Part shown: positions 28,349 through 37,378 of the stretch, in pieces
Layout of the letters: each line of letters opens with the position of its first letter
How positions within the stretch are numbered: the stretch's first letter is position 1
From: Chryseobacterium sp. KACC 21268
Lineage (GTDB): Bacteria > Bacteroidota > Bacteroidia > Flavobacteriales > Weeksellaceae
Length of the DNA stretch: 64,000 bases
Direction of reading: 5' to 3'
Assembly: GCA_028736075.1 (NCBI GenBank)
Contig: CP117875.1
Coordinates: forward strand, 2,604,001 to 2,668,000
Notes under the pieces: generated by a model
Told to the model about the DNA's origin: nothing
The model's database searches: none
The model's input: the letters and a program-made list of their open reading frames with translations, nothing else
Translations under genes and position numbers: made by a program

Positions 28349-28972
28349 CTATTCTTCAGGCGAAATCCCAAGAATGTAATAGAAAACCGCCAAATCCCTG
28401 GCGAGAAATTCACGGGTATGATTTCTGTAGAAACTTTCGTTTTTGGTCACGTCCTGAGCATCAAAACCTAACGCATTCATTCCATTGTTTCGGGCAAAAA
28501 ACAAGGCTCGAAGATTGTGGAATCCTTGCGAAACGATGATGACATTTTTTTGCTTGTAAACATTTTTACAATTCAAAATACTCTTGTGCGTGTTGAAACC
28601 TTTCGGGTCTTTGATGATGATATTTTCCGGAACACCTTCGTTATAGACCAAGAAATTCTTCATCGCTTCGGTCTCGTCGTAGTTTTTGCTTTTCTCTCCG
28701 CTGACGATGATTTTTTTGATTTTTCCGTGGTGATAAAGCGTTCCTACTGCGTCCATTCTCGCTGTGAAATAAGGATTTGCAACACCCGAACGCATCTTCG
28801 GCGATGTTCCCAAAACCAAGGCGCAATCTCTCGGCGGAACTTTGCTGATTTTGGTATAAGTTCTCCCACTCGTCAAGGCAACCACCCAGAAGTTCGCCAA
28901 AATCATCAGCAAAATCCCAACTTCCAAAAGCCTTAAAGCTATTTTGAGAATGTTTGTAACCGCCTTAATCAT
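28349..28972 (-). CDS. SanA/ElyC-type DUF218 membrane protein
   Basis: A 207-residue protein with one N-terminal membrane helix (about 10-32) and a DUF218 domain: CALVLGTSP, NPYFTARMDAV, KIIVSGEKSKNYDETEAMKNFLV, and the C-terminal SQGFHNLRALFFAR. The SanA branch in enterobacteria is linked to envelope barrier function and vancomycin resistance at high temperature; the biochemical activity is not settled. It starts two bases after the stop codon of the paaE-like gene, so the two are cotranscribed. Confidence 0.87.
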   Translation of the reverse strand: MIKAVTNILKIALRLLEVGILLMILANFWVVALTSGRTYTKISKVPPRDCALVLGTSPKMRSGVANPYFTARMDAVGTLYHHGKIKKIIVSGEKSKNYDETEAMKNFLVYNEGVPENIIIKDPKGFNTHKSILNCKNVYKQKNVIIVSQGFHNLRALFFARNNGMNALGFDAQDVTKNESFYRNHTREFLARDLAVFYYILGISPEE

Positions 28973-28974
28973 CG

Positions 28975-30102
28975 TTAAATCATATCAAAATCCAAATAAA
29001 TTTCCCTGCTCATTGCAATAGCTGTACAAGGTAAGATTTTTCCCTGATGTTTTTCGTTATCTGTCAAATATTCGTCTTCCGTCATATCAACTTCTCCTTT
29101 TTTCAGGTAGCAAAGACAACTTCCGCAGATTCCGGATTTGCAGGAATAAGGCAGTTTATAACCCAAATCCAACAACTGCTGAAGGATTTTTCGCTCGTTA
29201 TTTTTTAGGATTATGCCATCTTTTTCGATGTGATTGAATTTGATTTTAACTTCAACATTTTCAATCAAAGGAAATTCTTTTTCCGTTGGATAGATGTCTT
29301 CATTGTAAGCCTCGAACAACTCAAAATGAATATTCTTTTTCGGAATTCCGTGGTTGTAACAAGCGTTTGCAACCGATTTTATCATCGCGCCAGGACCGCA
29401 AATCAACACTTTGTCTGTGCTGTCCCAGATTGTAGATTCTTCGTCATCCTCGTCCAGATGAAGGATTTGGTTGATGATAAGCGAGACTTTTTTCTCATCA
29501 ATTCTCCCTTGAAACAATTTATCTTTCACAGGTTCTTGCGAAATGAAATAGAAACATTCCAATCTTCCGCCAGATTCTATTTGAAGCTTTTCCAACTCAT
29601 CTTTTAGGATAATATCTTCGTAACTTTTGTTTCCGTAGAAAAGAAAAATACGCGTTGTTTTTTCTTCAATCAAAATATTTTTGATATGACTGAGAATTGG
29701 AGTTATTCCAATTCCCGAAGCAAAAGCGATGATGGTTCGTTTCTCATTCGGTTTTGAATTAAGGAAAAATCTCCCCAATGGTTCGCTCACAGAGATTTCG
29801 TCGCCAACATTGTAATTATCAAAAAGAAATTTGGTGGAACTATTTTCACCATTGATTTTGATTGCCAATGCCAATCTCTCTTCGGAAGGTGCAGAAGTAA
29901 AGGAATAATCGTTCTGGATTTCCTTTTCATTAAAGTGATATTTCAGCGTCAAATATTGCCCAGCACGAAATTGAAATCGCGATTTCAACGCCTCGGGAAT
30001 CTCTAATTCCAACGCAAAAGCTTGTTTGGTCAGTTGTTGTTTTTTAGCTATTTTTAGCCTGTGAAATTGAGGTTGGTTGGCTACTGTTAATTGATTCTCC
30101 AT
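28975..30102 (-). CDS. PaaE-like NAD(P)H-dependent flavin/2Fe-2S reductase
   Basis: About 375 residues in three modules: FAD-binding beta-barrel (about 15-115), NAD(P)-binding domain (about 120-255, FASGIGITPILS, CGPG), and a plant-type 2Fe-2S ferredoxin domain (about 285-375) with Cys ligands in CKSGICGSC and LPC. It passes electrons from NAD(P)H to a ferredoxin or oxygenase partner. The FAD motif usually R-x-Y-S reads N-D-Y-S here. No phenylacetate genes are nearby. The ATG at 30102 is preferred over an upstream TTG that sits at the predicted transcription start. Confidence 0.88.
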   Translation of the reverse strand: MENQLTVANQPQFHRLKIAKKQQLTKQAFALELEIPEALKSRFQFRAGQYLTLKYHFNEKEIQNDYSFTSAPSEERLALAIKINGENSSTKFLFDNYNVGDEISVSEPLGRFFLNSKPNEKRTIIAFASGIGITPILSHIKNILIEEKTTRIFLFYGNKSYEDIILKDELEKLQIESGGRLECFYFISQEPVKDKLFQGRIDEKKVSLIINQILHLDEDDEESTIWDSTDKVLICGPGAMIKSVANACYNHGIPKKNIHFELFEAYNEDIYPTEKEFPLIENVEVKIKFNHIEKDGIILKNNERKILQQLLDLGYKLPYSCKSGICGSCLCYLKKGEVDMTEDEYLTDNEKHQGKILPCTAIAMSREIYLDFDMI

Positions 30103-30112
30103 TGTCAAGAAT

Positions 30113-30120
30113 CAAATTTA
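30113..30120 (-). promoter_or_regulatory. -7 box (TAAATTTG) of the paaE-like gene
   Basis: Exact match on the minus strand, 10 bases before the ATG at 30102. Confidence 0.45.
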
Positions 30121-30161
30121 ATAAAAATTGACAGAAGAAAAGTTGAACAATAAAAAAAACT

Positions 30162-31007
30162 ATGAAAACTAAATTATTATTTCTTTTATTTATTTTACCC
30201 AACCTAGTGTTTTCTCAATCTAGGGAAAACATTCTGGATTCAGACCTTTATAAAATGAAATTTCTTTATTATAATAATCTTCCAAAGTTTGTCAATTATT
30301 TGTCATACAATATGAAGATTAGTGAAGAAGGTTTGCTAAAAAGAATCAAAAATAATCAGGAACAATCCAAATTAAAATCTGATAGCATAACTTATATTTA
30401 TTTTAAAAACATAAGTAAGCCCACTAAGTTTAATGGTAAGTACCAATCATCATTCACAAAAGCTGTTCTTACAAAAACACCCAGTGGAAAAGTGATAAAG
30501 GAATATTCTATGGTAGGCATTTTTGATGAATATGACAAACATTGGAAATTTATAGACTCTTCTATTCTGACTGATGATGAAATCAAAGTGCATTTTTCAA
30601 CTTTGAGTGAAAAAATGATTTCATCTGTAAAGCCAATGGTTCAATATCAATTTGATGAAAATCAGTTATTAAAAAAGTGTAACGATTACCGTAATATCGA
30701 ACTCGAGTCAATTTCACCTTTTACTTTTGATAGACAAAGAATATTGGTCTATGAAACCGAGAAGAAAGATATTACAGATGATAACTATTACTTAATGAAT
30801 CTTATTCGATATAAAGAAAATCCGTGCCTAACAACATCTGTATTGAAGGGCTTTAAGAAAGAAATATCAAAGTCTAAAATCGGCGATGAACTTGATATGG
30901 AAATTATTGCTTTTGACAACAATACATATTATTTTACCACTAAATTCAAAAATGACAAACGCGTATTTTTTGATAAATTAATTGTTGTAGGAAACCTTAA
31001 ACCTTAG
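30162..31007 (+). CDS. Exported protein of unknown function
   Basis: A 281-residue protein with a clear signal peptide (MKTKLLFLLFILPNLVFSQ). The mature part is Lys/Asp/Tyr-rich with no recognised domain, lipobox or sorting tail. It ends four bases before the thioredoxin-like lipoprotein gene, so the two probably share a transcript. Confidence 0.6.
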   Translation: MKTKLLFLLFILPNLVFSQSRENILDSDLYKMKFLYYNNLPKFVNYLSYNMKISEEGLLKRIKNNQEQSKLKSDSITYIYFKNISKPTKFNGKYQSSFTKAVLTKTPSGKVIKEYSMVGIFDEYDKHWKFIDSSILTDDEIKVHFSTLSEKMISSVKPMVQYQFDENQLLKKCNDYRNIELESISPFTFDRQRILVYETEKKDITDDNYYLMNLIRYKENPCLTTSVLKGFKKEISKSKIGDELDMEIIAFDNNTYYFTTKFKNDKRVFFDKLIVVGNLKP

Positions 31008-31011
31008 AATT

Positions 31012-31581
31012 ATGAAAAAACTATTTATATATTCAGTCATTTCACTCAGCTTTTTAGCTTGTAAAAAGAATGATGAGAAAGTCGCAGAAGCTCAAGCGAA
31101 AGAAGATTCCATCACCGTAGAACCTTCGAAATCCGAAGCCGATGTTGCCGAATTGGTGGAGTTTTCTCCAGAAAAAATGTCGGCTTACATTCAAAATAAA
31201 AATCCTGACACGTTGTATGTGACCAATTTTTTCGCGACTTGGTGTGGGCCGTGTATGCACGAGATTCCTTTTTTCCACAAAAAGATGGAGGAGTTGCAAG
31301 GTCAACCTGTGAAATTCACATTTGTAAGTCTTGACAACAAAACCGATTGGGCAACCGAAGTCAGTGATTTTGCGGACGAATTTAACATTAGAAAAAACGT
31401 AACCTTATTGGACGGAAGTCTTTTGAAACCAGAGTTTTTCAAACAAAATTTCAAAACTTGGGACGGTGGCGCCATTCCTTTTACATTGATAAAGAAGGGC
31501 GACAAAGTGGATGAAACACTTGGTTCTATGACGGAAGAGGCTTTGAATCAGAAGCTTTCGCAGTTTCTATCTGCAAAATAA
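31012..31581 (+). CDS. Thioredoxin-fold lipoprotein (TlpA/ResA-like)
   Basis: A 189-residue lipoprotein: lipobox SFLAC with Cys17, then a charged linker and a thioredoxin domain (about 65-185) with the redox motif WCGPC in NFFATWCGPCMHEIPFF and a cis-Pro loop GGAIPFTL. A membrane-anchored periplasmic thiol-disulfide reductant is the likely role. It is followed after 43 bp by the FecCD-type permease gene; whether they are functionally linked is unknown. Confidence 0.88.
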   Translation: MKKLFIYSVISLSFLACKKNDEKVAEAQAKEDSITVEPSKSEADVAELVEFSPEKMSAYIQNKNPDTLYVTNFFATWCGPCMHEIPFFHKKMEELQGQPVKFTFVSLDNKTDWATEVSDFADEFNIRKNVTLLDGSLLKPEFFKQNFKTWDGGAIPFTLIKKGDKVDETLGSMTEEALNQKLSQFLSAK

Positions 31582-31624
31582 TTAAGCAAAAATCAATGAT
31601 AAGAATTAAACTAAAAGACAAATC

Positions 31625-32593
31625 TTGAAAAATAAATTCGGAGTTCTTTGCTTTTTTATCATTGTCGGAATCATCATTTCGTTCATCATCAATTTGAATA
31701 TTGGTTATGCAAAACTTTCATTTTCAGATTTTTATAATGAATCCGCGGAACAATTTGAAATCGCAGGATTCAGAATCAACCGCGCTTTAGCAATGATTTT
31801 GGCTGGAATTGCGATTCCGACGAGTGGTTTTCTTTTGCAGGAATATTTCAAAAATCCTTTGGCTGGTCCGGATGTTTTGGGAATCACGTCGGTTTCCAGT
31901 TTATTTGTGGCGTTTTATATTTTCTTTTCGCAAGATGTTTTGATTCCGGATTTCCTGCAGAATAGCTTTATCAGTTTGTCATCAATTCTTGGAAGTGTTG
32001 TTTTGATGATGGTTTTGCTTTTGTTTTCGAATCGGTTTCGGGACAAAAGTTTTATCATTATTTTCGGATTTCTGATTTCGGCTTTGGCTGGAGCTGTTGT
32101 TTCGTTTCTTCAGTTTTATGTGGAAAGTCAAAGCCTGAAAAACTATATTCTATGGACTTTCGGAGCGAATAATCAAGCTAATTTTTCTCAGATTTCAATC
32201 TTAACCATTTTAATAATTATCGGTTTATTTTTCACATTCAAATCTATAAAACCTTTGATTGGAAATTCTCTTGGAGTTGCTTATGCGCAAAGTTTTGGAG
32301 TGAGTCAATCAAAACTGAAAATCAGCATCATTGTCGCTTCATCCATTCTATCAGCTTCTGTGACGGCTTTTTTAGGTCCAATTTTATTTATTGGTGTTGT
32401 GGTTCCGCATTTTTGCAGAATGCTTTGGAATCCCGCTCAGTTTTGGCACCAATTGATTTTGAATGTAGTCTTGGGAGTTTTTGTGATGCAGGTTTTTTCA
32501 ATCATTTCAGAACTCAGTCAGTTTCCTATTAATATTATTACGACGTTTTTTGGGATTCCTGTGATTTTGTTGATGTTGATTAAAAAGCAATAA
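31625..32593 (+). CDS. FecCD-family ABC importer permease
   Basis: A 322-residue inner-membrane permease of the BtuC/FhuB/FecCD type, importing iron-siderophore, haem or cobalamin. Hallmarks are NPLAGPDVLGITS and FLGPILFIGVVVPHFCRML (the segment contacting the ATPase). The start is a TTG at 31625. A 10-codon frame from the ATG at 31596 ends in a TGA overlapping that TTG. A periplasmic binding protein gene is absent here. Substrate unknown. Confidence 0.9.
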   Translation: MKNKFGVLCFFIIVGIIISFIINLNIGYAKLSFSDFYNESAEQFEIAGFRINRALAMILAGIAIPTSGFLLQEYFKNPLAGPDVLGITSVSSLFVAFYIFFSQDVLIPDFLQNSFISLSSILGSVVLMMVLLLFSNRFRDKSFIIIFGFLISALAGAVVSFLQFYVESQSLKNYILWTFGANNQANFSQISILTILIIIGLFFTFKSIKPLIGNSLGVAYAQSFGVSQSKLKISIIVASSILSASVTAFLGPILFIGVVVPHFCRMLWNPAQFWHQLILNVVLGVFVMQVFSIISELSQFPINIITTFFGIPVILLMLIKKQ

Positions 32594-32596
32594 CTA

Positions 32597-32911
32597 ATGG
32601 GAAATATTCGAGTATATAAAACATTAATTATTATAAATATTTTCTTATTTATCTTGAGCTTCTCTTTTATGGAATATTCCAACATCTACCGATTGAATAA
32701 AGAAAAACATTGGATTTATTCTTCAGCTCATAATTGGTATTTACTTTTTGCGTTCCCAGTTTCAATGTTTGGTTCATTAGCGCTAAGTATTTTCACAGCA
32801 ATTAAGATAAAAAAACTAAAATATATTTGGTTATTTTTATGTTTGACACCGATTGTCATATTTCTTTTAATACCAAATATTTTGATAATCTTAAATCTAA
32901 GAAATCCATAA
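32597..32911 (+). CDS. Small three-helix membrane protein between ABC subunits
   Basis: A 104-residue, strongly hydrophobic protein with three predicted membrane segments and no recognised domain. It lies 3 bp after the permease and 7 bp before the ATPase, so it is translated with the transporter. It could be an accessory subunit or an unrelated insertion. Confidence 0.55.
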   Translation: MGNIRVYKTLIIINIFLFILSFSFMEYSNIYRLNKEKHWIYSSAHNWYLLFAFPVSMFGSLALSIFTAIKIKKLKYIWLFLCLTPIVIFLLIPNILIILNLRNP

Positions 32912-32918
32912 GCTTAAG

Positions 32919-33863
32919 ATGAGTTTCCTTAAAATTAATAATGCATCAACAGGTTATTCAGTACCATTAATTTCTGACATCAACACTTCTTTAGAATTAG
33001 GCGAAGTTTGCCTTTTGATGGGAAACAACGGGATTGGGAAAACGACTTTAATCAAAACCATTCTCGGTCAGAACAAACTTTTAAGTGGTGAAATTTCCAT
33101 CAACGGAACATCAATTCAGAAATTGAATTCAAACGAAATAGCCTCTCAAATTGCCATCGTTTTTTCGAAAGCGGAAATTCCTGATAATTATACAGTTACC
33201 GATTTGATTTCATTGGGGAAATACATTCATTATCCTTATTATTTTAAATTGAATGAAAAGGATATAACTGAAATAAATGCCATCATTGATAAATTAAACT
33301 TAACAAAATTTCGAGATAAAAAACTCACCGAACTTTCTGATGGAAATCTTCAGAAAGTCTTTATTGGAAGAGCTTTAGCACAGAATTCGCCTTTCATTAT
33401 TTTGGATGAACCAACAACGCATCTGGATGAAGAAAACAAATTGATGATTCTCTCCTTGATTCGAAATCTTGCGAAAAATGAAAATAAACTGATTCTCTTC
33501 TCTTCTCACGATTGGCGATTAGCAAAGGAATTTTCTGACAAAATTTGGTGGCTGAAAGACAAAAAACTCATCAACGGAATTTCCGAAGAAATCATTCTCA
33601 ACAATCCAGAATTGATTACACCGAAGATTTTGGATTTCAATAAAAACTTTCATCCGCCAGAAATCGATGCACCGAAATTGGAAAAGGAAATGATGTTTTC
33701 TTTCCTTCAAAAAAACTTTGCCTCGGATTTGAGTAAATTTAAATTGACGTTTAAAAATAACATCTGGGAACTGAAATCGGATAATTTTTATGATAATTGT
33801 CATACATTGACAGAAATTAAACAATCTCTGCAAAACATTATCAACACTGATGATTTCAATTAA
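32919..33863 (+). CDS. ABC transporter ATP-binding protein, FecE-like
   Basis: A 314-residue ATPase. Walker A is GNNGIGKTT (about 35-43), signature ELSDGNLQKVFIGRALAQ (variant of LSGGQ, with Asp and Asn), Walker B FIILDEPTTHLD, and the switch His in SSHDW. A C-terminal extension of about 80 residues follows the nucleotide-binding domain. It pairs with the FecCD permease upstream for uptake of an iron- or cobalamin-like ligand. Confidence 0.9.
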   Translation: MSFLKINNASTGYSVPLISDINTSLELGEVCLLMGNNGIGKTTLIKTILGQNKLLSGEISINGTSIQKLNSNEIASQIAIVFSKAEIPDNYTVTDLISLGKYIHYPYYFKLNEKDITEINAIIDKLNLTKFRDKKLTELSDGNLQKVFIGRALAQNSPFIILDEPTTHLDEENKLMILSLIRNLAKNENKLILFSSHDWRLAKEFSDKIWWLKDKKLINGISEEIILNNPELITPKILDFNKNFHPPEIDAPKLEKEMMFSFLQKNFASDLSKFKLTFKNNIWELKSDNFYDNCHTLTEIKQSLQNIINTDDFN

Positions 33864-33945
33864 ATAAACTTTAATAGATTTTATTTATTGCGACTCGCAT
33901 AGTAATTAAAATACTGACTATAAACAACTTAACAATTAAAACCTG

Positions 33946-33971
33946 AAAATACTATGCATGCATAGTATTTT
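33946..33971. promoter_or_regulatory. Perfect 26-bp palindrome, predicted MarR operator
   Basis: A 26-bp perfect palindrome with central ATGCATGCAT and no spacer. It ends four bases before the -7 box of the marR gene and so covers its -33 region. Confidence 0.75.
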
Positions 33972-33974
33972 TTT

Positions 33975-33982
33975 TATATTTG
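33975..33982 (+). promoter_or_regulatory. -7 box TATATTTG of marR
   Basis: Exact TAnnTTTG match 25 bases before the marR ATG. Confidence 0.6.
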
Positions 33983-34007
33983 TAAAGAGTGCTTCAATAA
34001 GTTAATT

Positions 34008-34460
34008 ATGGAAAACAAAAATTCAGAAAAAGTAGAAAGTGTAGATTTGATGTTAAAGTCAGCTTGGTTGGCTGTTTCGAAGATGTATTCGGACCAGGCG
34101 TCCTTGCACAACTCAACTGCTGTACAAGCACTTACACTTTTGAAAATCGACCCAAAAGAAGGAACAAGAAGTACGAATCTTGGTCCAAAAATGGCAATCG
34201 AACCTACGTCGTTGACGAGAATCATCAAACTTCTGGAAGACAATGGTTACATCTACAAAGAAAAAACCACAACGGACAAGCGCGAAGTGATTATCAAACT
34301 CACGGAAAAGGGCATCAATTCTAGAAATCTCTCCAAAGAAGTGGTCATCAACTTCAACAAAAAAATCGTGGAAAGAATTGAACCAGAGAAATTTGAAATT
34401 TTCAAAGAAGTGATGAATGATATTTTGAAAATCGCCAACGAACTTAATCATAGAAAGTAA
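34008..34460 (+). CDS. MarR-family transcriptional regulator
   Basis: A 150-residue winged-helix regulator. The recognition helix region MAIEPTSLTRIIKLLEDNGYIYKEK and the wing TTDKREVIIKLTEKG (D-x-R) are typical. The preceding perfect palindrome points to autoregulation as a dimer. It sits directly before the beta-oxidation genes fadB and fadA, so acyl-CoA or fatty-acid control of that cluster is a reasonable inference. Confidence 0.92.
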   Translation: MENKNSEKVESVDLMLKSAWLAVSKMYSDQASLHNSTAVQALTLLKIDPKEGTRSTNLGPKMAIEPTSLTRIIKLLEDNGYIYKEKTTTDKREVIIKLTEKGINSRNLSKEVVINFNKKIVERIEPEKFEIFKEVMNDILKIANELNHRK

Positions 34461-34477
34461 TTATTAAGAAAGATAAA

Positions 34478-34537
34478 TTCTCGCTGATTAAGCAAATCGA
34501 GCAGATTAATCTGCAAAATCCTTAAAATCTGCGAGAA
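34478..34537. repeat. Intergenic inverted repeat upstream of fadB
   Basis: Outer arms TTCTCGC and GCGAGAA enclose a perfect 14-bp palindrome (GCAGATTAATCTGC, 34501-34514). It resembles short dispersed repeats I recall from related flavobacterial intergenic regions. It could also act on the fadB promoter. Confidence 0.5.
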
Positions 34538-34580
34538 GAAACTCTTCTGTAAAATATTAAATCACAAAATAATTCTAATA

Positions 34581-36953
34581 ATGAACAGAAAAATAAAACA
34601 CGTTACAGTCCTCGGCTCCGGCGTGATGGGTTCCGGAATAGCCTGTCACTTGGCTGGAAACGGAATTCAGGTATTGATGTTGGATATGCCTGCGAAAGAC
34701 TCGGATAATGCCGACAAGAAAACGAGAAACAGCGTGGCGCAAGGTCATCTTGACAGCGCTTTGAAAAGCAATCCTTCACCAATCTACGACAAATCCTTCG
34801 CTTCCAGAATTACGGTTGGAAACTTCGAAGATGATTTGGAGAAAATCAAAAATTCGGATTGGGTGATTGAGGTGATAGTCGAGAGATTGGACATCAAACA
34901 ATCGATGTTCGAGAAAGTGGACAAACTTCGCAAACCAGGAACTTTGATTACTTCTAATACTTCAGGAATTCCGATTCATCTGATGTCTGAAGGAAGGTCG
35001 GAAGATTTCCAGAAACATTTTTGCGGAACACACTTTTTCAATCCGCCAAGATATTTGAAATTATTTGAAGTAATTCCAGGTCCGAAAACGGATAAAGCTG
35101 TTGTGGATTTCTTTATGTCTTACGGCGAAAAATTCCTTGGAAAAACTACGGTTCTTTGTAAAGATACGCCAGGATTTATCGGAAACAGAATCGGTGTTTA
35201 TTCAATGGCGAAAATTATGGAACTGACCGAGGAAATCGGTTTGACCATTGAAGAAGCGGATTCTTTGACTGGCGATTTGCTGAATCGTCCAAAAACAGGA
35301 ACTTTCAAATTGGGAGATTTGGTAGGATTGGATACGGCTTTCAACGTGACGAAAGGTCTTCAAGCCAATTTGAAAGACGACGAAATGGTTCAGGCTTTGA
35401 AAGATTCCAAGACTTTGAATCATTTAATTGAAAATAAATTCCTTGGCGATAAAGCTAAAAAAGGATTCTATTATAAAGAAAAAGATGCTGGCGGAAATGT
35501 CAATCGTTTCGTTTTAAATTATGAAACGCTTGGTTACGAACCGACTAAACAGCCAAAACTTCCAATCGTGAAAACGGCTAAAGAAGCAGGAAGTTTGAAA
35601 AACCGTTTGCCAATTTTGTTGCAAGACCAAACCAAAGCTGGCGAATTGATTAGAAAACATTACGCTTCACTTTTCGCTTACGTTTCTCAGCGCGTTCCGG
35701 AAATCACCGATGTGTTCTACTCCATCGATGATGCGATGAAAACCGGTTATGCTTGGAAATATGGTCCTTTCGAAAACTGGGATTTCTTGGGAATTCAAAA
35801 AGGAATCGATTTGGTTGAAAGTGAAGGTTACAAAGTCGCTGATTGGGTTAAGGAAATGCTGGCTTCCGGAAACGAGTCTTTCTACAAATTGGAAAATGGA
35901 AAGCAGTTATTCTACAATCAAAATACAAAAACTTACGAGGCGATTCCAGGTTTGGATGCTTTCATTATTCTTGATAATATCAGAAAAGAAAAAACCATCT
36001 GGTCCAATTCCGAGTCTGCGTTAATCGACCTTGGCGACGGAATCCTGAACTTCGAATTCCGTTCAAAAATGAATTCTCTTGGCGGAGGCGTTTTGGAAGG
36101 CCTTAATAAATCCATCGACATTGCTGAGAAAGATTACAGAGGTTTGGTTATAGGAAATCAATCCGATAATTTCTCAGTCGGCGCAAACCTCGCGATGGTA
36201 ATGATGATGGCCGTTGAACAAGATTGGTACGAACTGAATATGGCCATTAACTTGTTCCAACAAACATCGATGAAATTGAGATATTCATCAATTCCAGTTA
36301 TCGCTGCACCTTTCGGAATGACGCTTGGTGGCGGTTGCGAATTCTCGATGCATTCAGATAAAATTGTTGCAGCGGCAGAAACTTATATTGGACTTGTGGA
36401 AGTTGGCGTTGGTTTGATTCCAGGCGGTGGCGGAACAAAGGAGTTTGCCTTAAGAGCTTTAAAAGGCGCACTTCCAGACGATGTTAAAACCAATCATCTT
36501 CGAAATTACTTTATGAACATTGCAACCGCAAAAGTGGCAACTTCTGCTCACGAAGCCAAGCAAATGGGAATTTTGACCGACAAAGATATCATCGTTGTCA
36601 ACAAAGACCGTCAAATTGCAGAAGCAAAACGTCAGGCGATTGTTTTGGACGAACTAGGATATACACCACCGGTTCCAGAAAAAATAAAAGTGCTCGGAAA
36701 AGAATCAATGGGAATGTTCTACGTTGGAACAGACCAAATGGTTGCCGGCGGTTACGCCTCAGAGCACGACAGACTGATTGCCAACAAAATCGGCTACGTA
36801 ATGACCGGTGGAAATCTCTCCGAACCAACAGAAGTTTCCGAACAATATCTTTTGGATTTGGAAAGAGAGGCATTCTTATCATTGTGCGGAGAAAGAAAAA
36901 CTTTAGAAAGGATTCAAACTATGTTAACAACTGGTAAGCCATTAAGAAATTAA
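34581..36953 (+). CDS. fadB: 3-hydroxyacyl-CoA dehydrogenase / enoyl-CoA hydratase fusion
   Basis: A 790-residue bifunctional beta-oxidation enzyme, dehydrogenase first. The NAD site is VLGSGVMGSGIACHLAG (about 10-26) and the dehydrogenase domains span to about 430. The crotonase-type hydratase region (about 480-720) has LVIGNQSDNFSVGANLAM and GGGCEFSMHSDKIVAA with GLIPGGGGTKE. This order is the reverse of enterobacterial FadB and typical of this group. It is followed one base later by a small unknown gene, then the thiolase. Confidence 0.95.
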   Translation: MNRKIKHVTVLGSGVMGSGIACHLAGNGIQVLMLDMPAKDSDNADKKTRNSVAQGHLDSALKSNPSPIYDKSFASRITVGNFEDDLEKIKNSDWVIEVIVERLDIKQSMFEKVDKLRKPGTLITSNTSGIPIHLMSEGRSEDFQKHFCGTHFFNPPRYLKLFEVIPGPKTDKAVVDFFMSYGEKFLGKTTVLCKDTPGFIGNRIGVYSMAKIMELTEEIGLTIEEADSLTGDLLNRPKTGTFKLGDLVGLDTAFNVTKGLQANLKDDEMVQALKDSKTLNHLIENKFLGDKAKKGFYYKEKDAGGNVNRFVLNYETLGYEPTKQPKLPIVKTAKEAGSLKNRLPILLQDQTKAGELIRKHYASLFAYVSQRVPEITDVFYSIDDAMKTGYAWKYGPFENWDFLGIQKGIDLVESEGYKVADWVKEMLASGNESFYKLENGKQLFYNQNTKTYEAIPGLDAFIILDNIRKEKTIWSNSESALIDLGDGILNFEFRSKMNSLGGGVLEGLNKSIDIAEKDYRGLVIGNQSDNFSVGANLAMVMMMAVEQDWYELNMAINLFQQTSMKLRYSSIPVIAAPFGMTLGGGCEFSMHSDKIVAAAETYIGLVEVGVGLIPGGGGTKEFALRALKGALPDDVKTNHLRNYFMNIATAKVATSAHEAKQMGILTDKDIIVVNKDRQIAEAKRQAIVLDELGYTPPVPEKIKVLGKESMGMFYVGTDQMVAGGYASEHDRLIANKIGYVMTGGNLSEPTEVSEQYLLDLEREAFLSLCGERKTLERIQTMLTTGKPLRN

Positions 36954-36954
36954 T

Positions 36955-37377
36955 ATGAGTAATATTTGGCTTGATTTAAAGAATGAAAATAATCTTTACA
37001 GAAATTTAATTTTACTTAAAAGTTATGTCTTAAGTAATGGTCATATCAACCAAAGTAATGAATGTGAGAGAAAAGTCATTAAAGATTCTATAAAGGAATT
37101 ATTAGCTGACCAATTTGATGAGGATTTTTTTAATAATAATATTCAATTTCTTTTAAGTCAAAAAATTATTGGTTCTATAAATTATACATCATTAACTACC
37201 TATGGTATTCAGTACGTTGAAAATTTAATCGACGAGCTAAGCAATTTAGATAATGACGAGATTGAAATTATTAAGAAAAGTAACACTGAAAAGATTGTTA
37301 AGTTCCTAGATATTTCTTCAAAATTTGCAACTACTGGAAACACAATTATTAACTTAATTAATTTACTAAACAAATAA
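36955..37377 (+). CDS. Unknown 140-residue protein inserted between fadB and fadA
   Basis: A soluble, Asn/Ile/Lys-rich protein; residues about 15-95 look helical with a possible winged-helix character (YRNLILLKSYVLSNG ... YGIQYVENLIDEL), and a C-terminal hydrophobic stretch (TTGNTIINLINLL) is present. It starts one base after the fadB stop and ends one base before the fadA start. Its A+T content is clearly higher than that of both neighbours, suggesting a later arrival. No function assigned. Confidence 0.6.
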   Translation: MSNIWLDLKNENNLYRNLILLKSYVLSNGHINQSNECERKVIKDSIKELLADQFDEDFFNNNIQFLLSQKIIGSINYTSLTTYGIQYVENLIDELSNLDNDEIEIIKKSNTEKIVKFLDISSKFATTGNTIINLINLLNK

Positions 37378-37378
37378 A

